From: Sphaerulina vaccinii
Taxonomy: Eukaryota; Ascomycota; Dothideomycetes; Mycosphaerellales; Mycosphaerellaceae
Length of the DNA: 64,000 nucleotides
NCBI GenBank assembly: GCA_022570795.1
Contig: JAKUDP010000023.1
Span: forward strand, 1-64,000
Direction: 5' to 3'
In this document: positions 61,171 to 64,000 of the stretch, piece by piece
How positions within the stretch are numbered: the stretch's first letter is position 1
Layout: every line of letters begins with the position of its first letter
Program-made: the position numbers and the translations under genes
The notes under the pieces: model-generated
Told to the model about the DNA's origin: nothing
Databases searched by the model: none
What the model saw: the letters and a program-made list of their open reading frames with translations, nothing else

Positions 61171-63064
61171 TTTTAAAAAATAATTTTTAATTAGTTATAT
61201 AAATAGAAGTATAAAAGTTAAGTAGCTATTCTAATAGCCTATACTTACTTTTTATATCTATAGTTAAATAGGCTATTTTATCTATATTTTTATTTTCTAA
61301 TAGAGTTTAAAATACTTCTAAAGTAGTTAGTAACTCTATATTTTCTTATATTATAAAAGTTTTTTTTAGATACTTTTTATTTAGATTAGATTTTTTTTTA
61401 AAAAATTATATTTTAAGTTTAAGTTTTTTTACTATTTTTTTAATAAAATTTTTTTTAATAAAATTTTTTTTTTTTATTTTAATAGAAAGTATCTTTTTTT
61501 AACTTAGTATTCTATTTTTAGTACTATAGAGTTAGTAGCTTTTTTTACTTTTTTAAATTTAGAATAATTATTTACTTTATATAATTTTTTATAAAAAAAA
61601 TAGGCTAGTAGTCCCTAGGTACCTTTTTTAGTAAATATAGCTATCTTTTAGTTTATACTTAGTTTAGACTTATATAATTTAAATAACTAGAGTAAGTCTT
61701 TATATAATAGGCTTAGCTAGGCTAGTATAGTATTTTTAGTATTTTAGTATACTTTAAATAAAGCTAAAAAAAAATATTTAAGCTTTTTTTCTAATTTTTT
61801 ATAATATAATTCTACTAAGTTAATTTCTATAATTTTTTTTACTAGGTTTCTAAAATATATTTATACTTTTCTAATTATCTACTTTTTTATTATATTAAAG
61901 TTAATAAACTTTTATATAATTATTATTATATATATTATATATACTTTACTATACTTTACTTTAATCTTTTTTTAAATTTTAGTAGCTATTCTTTCTTCTA
62001 GTACTTTATTCTAGTTATTTTATAATAGATAGACTATAATTTTATATTTAGCTTTTATATTTACCTTTTTCTAATTTAAGCTATAAATAGATTTTTTTAT
62101 ACTCTAGTACTAGAAGATAGTATTATTTAATAAAGCTATTAAGCTAGGTATATTTAGTATATCTACTATTTTATAATTTAATATAATTTATAAAATATTT
62201 TAGCTTTTAAAATAGTTTTAAACTAGACTAAACTATATCTTTTACTTTTTTTTTATTAGAGTTAGTATAGCTCTTTTTCTACTAAAACTATTTTTTTATT
62301 CTTAATCTATTTTATTTAAAATATTAAAACTAAACTTTAGAAAATTAATACTTTTTTAAATAACTTAGATAGTAGTTTCTAAATAGCTACTTTTTTTATT
62401 TAAAACCTTTTTTTTTTAAATAAGCTTAGTATAGTTTTCTATATTTCCTACTTATTTATATTTATAAATAAACTTAAATAGTTTCTTCTTAGAAAGATAT
62501 ACTTTTCTAAAGTATTAGTAGTACTCTAGTATAGAAGTTAAGTTTTATTTATATAAAATAGTATTTTAGCTTCTAGTTTATTTTTTTCTTTTTATATTTT
62601 TTAAGCTTTTTTTTTTAAGTATACTTTACTAGGTTCTTTTCTATTTTATCTACTTTTAGAAACTTCTAGAATATACCGAGTTTTTCTAAGTTTTCTTAGT
62701 AGTATAAATAGATATACTTTAGATTTTTTTTTTTTTTATTATAAGTTTATATTCTACTATTAGAAAAAGCTAACTATTACTATCTAATACTTTTTTTATA
62801 AACCTAGGCTTATAATCTATTAAATTAGAATAATAATATATATATTTATAATATATAAAAAGAGTTTTAATATATAATAGAAATAGAAGTATTAGATAGA
62901 AACTAACTATATTAATTATATTAGTTAGATATAAATTATATTTTTTTCTAAAATATAAAGTATTAGATAAGTTATATAACCTACTATTATATAATCTATA
63001 TTATATAATCTAATTTCTAAAAGAGTATCTTTTAAATAGTCTAACTAGACTATACTTTCTAATA
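61171..63064 (-). mobile_element. Copia copy 2, proximal part with 5' LTR
   Basis: The 5' LTR is 62818-63064, exactly 247 bp as in copy 1. Next to it is the RIP-mutated primer-binding region, then about 1.65 kb matching copy 1 from 26284 to about 27945 in reverse orientation. An easy landmark is ggtacctagggactactagcc in reverse complement near 61600. Together with 54117-54258 it forms one interrupted, 3'-truncated element. Confidence 0.9.
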
Positions 63065-64000
63065 GAAATTAATTTATATCTACTTATTTATAGAGAAAAA
63101 AGAATTATAATTCTATATTAGAATATAATACTAAATTAGATCTATCTAAGCTAGCTAACTAAATAAAAAGTATTTTAGTAACTTCTTTATATACTAATTA
63201 ATAGTATAAATAGCTTTTAGTACCTTTTTCTAACTTTACTAACTAGAAAAAAAATCTTTTAATATTTCTAATAACTAGCTATAAATAATAGGTTATAAGC
63301 CTAGGTTAGTACTACTATATTCTCTATAATCTAATTATAAAAGAAAGTAGCTATAAAGTATCTAAAATACTTATAAGTATCTATATATAGCTTTTAGTTT
63401 ATAATAGTAGAAGTAGTAGTACTACTAAAAATACTAAGCTTAAAAAAATAAAAAAAATAGTTTAAACTATAACTATATAAAAAGAGATAGTAGTAGTAGT
63501 AACTATACTAGGAGCCTATAAGTAAAAATAGATATATAGAGAATAGATATACTCTCTATATTTAGAAATAAAGAATAATATACTTTTATATAGTTATAAT
63601 ATAAGTTCTAGGTTATAACTAGATATAGAATTTTATAAACTCTAGCTAAAAAATTAAAAATAGTAATATAGCTATATATAGAATTATAGCTAGCCTAGTC
63701 TATAGCTAAACTCGAAATATAAAAGAAAAAAAAATATTAAAATAGAATAGCTAGATAAAAGCTATTTTAAACTAAAAAAAAAAAAAAAAATTATAATAAA
63801 AAGTTAAAAAAAGTATTATAATAATTTAAAATATACTAAACCTACTATTAGCTTATAATACTTAAAAAACTATACTTTCTATTCTAGATATAAGCTTCTA
63901 AATCTAGTACTAGAAGATTTACTAACTTTTAAAAAATAAATTTAAAAAATAGAATAGCTTAGTTTATACTAAATATATTATAATTAGAAAAGAAATAATA
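63065..64000. other. RIP-mutated DNA at the window end, with a copia RT fragment
   Basis: Bases 63065-63123 resemble, in plus orientation, the copia RT region at about 30354-30415 (cctatatctacttatctata against tttatatctacttatttata). After that the similarity stops. A primer-binding-site-like ggttataagcctaggtt occurs at about 63290, which could mark the start of another element's internal region. The rest is unassigned AT-rich DNA. Confidence 0.55.

Overview
The window looks like a nuclear chromosome segment of a filamentous ascomycete (Pezizomycotina). Two features point that way. First, base composition is starkly two-phase. Long blocks (about 1-13080, 16195-16765, 24830-44870 and 54110-64000) have lost nearly all CpA and TpG dinucleotides, and the repeats they hold differ by C-to-T and G-to-A changes, which is the signature of repeat-induced point mutation (RIP). 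Between them lie islands of ordinary composition. Second, island genes carry short introns of about 50-65 nt with GT..AG ends and CTGAC/CTAAC-type branch sites. RIP also turns ATG into ATA, so long frames in the AT-rich blocks have no start codons. No tRNA, rRNA or CRISPR was seen.

Layout. 1-7713: a RIP-mutated OrsD/RecQ-type helicase relic on the minus strand, bounded on the right by a 160-bp tandem array and on both sides by the same direct repeat. 7714-13080: unassigned RIP DNA. 13080-16190: first island, with a broken HAD-phosphatase/uracil phosphoribosyltransferase-like gene. 16195-16765: a tongue of RIP DNA. 16774-24830: second island, with a five-exon fatty acid desaturase (minus), a glycosyltransferase-like gene (plus) and a four-exon MFS transporter (plus). 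24830-44870: RIP block with a complete Ty1/copia element (247-bp LTRs, AAAGC target duplication), a Tad-like LINE on the minus strand, and about 7 kb of unassigned DNA. 44888-52880: third island, with a PD-(D/E)XK nuclease-like gene, a casein-kinase-1-like relic joined out of frame to an aminoglycoside-phosphotransferase-like relic, one unknown gene and a three-exon chromodomain gene. 52914-54110 is GC-rich with no convincing gene. 54117-63064: a minus-strand copia copy split by a complete Ty3/gypsy chromovirus (224-bp LTRs, TAGAG target duplication). 63065-64000: further RIP DNA.

How the parts relate. The islands are bordered by mutated transposons, and the damage appears to spill into them: the nuclease-like frame continues past its stop with three TAG codons at plausible Trp/Gln positions, and the CK1-like kinase has a CAG-to-TAG-type stop and Tyr in place of the HRD His. 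The desaturase, glycosyltransferase-like and MFS genes look intact and could act in one small pathway, but no backbone enzyme is present to prove a cluster. All function calls come from reading motifs by eye; no database search was run.
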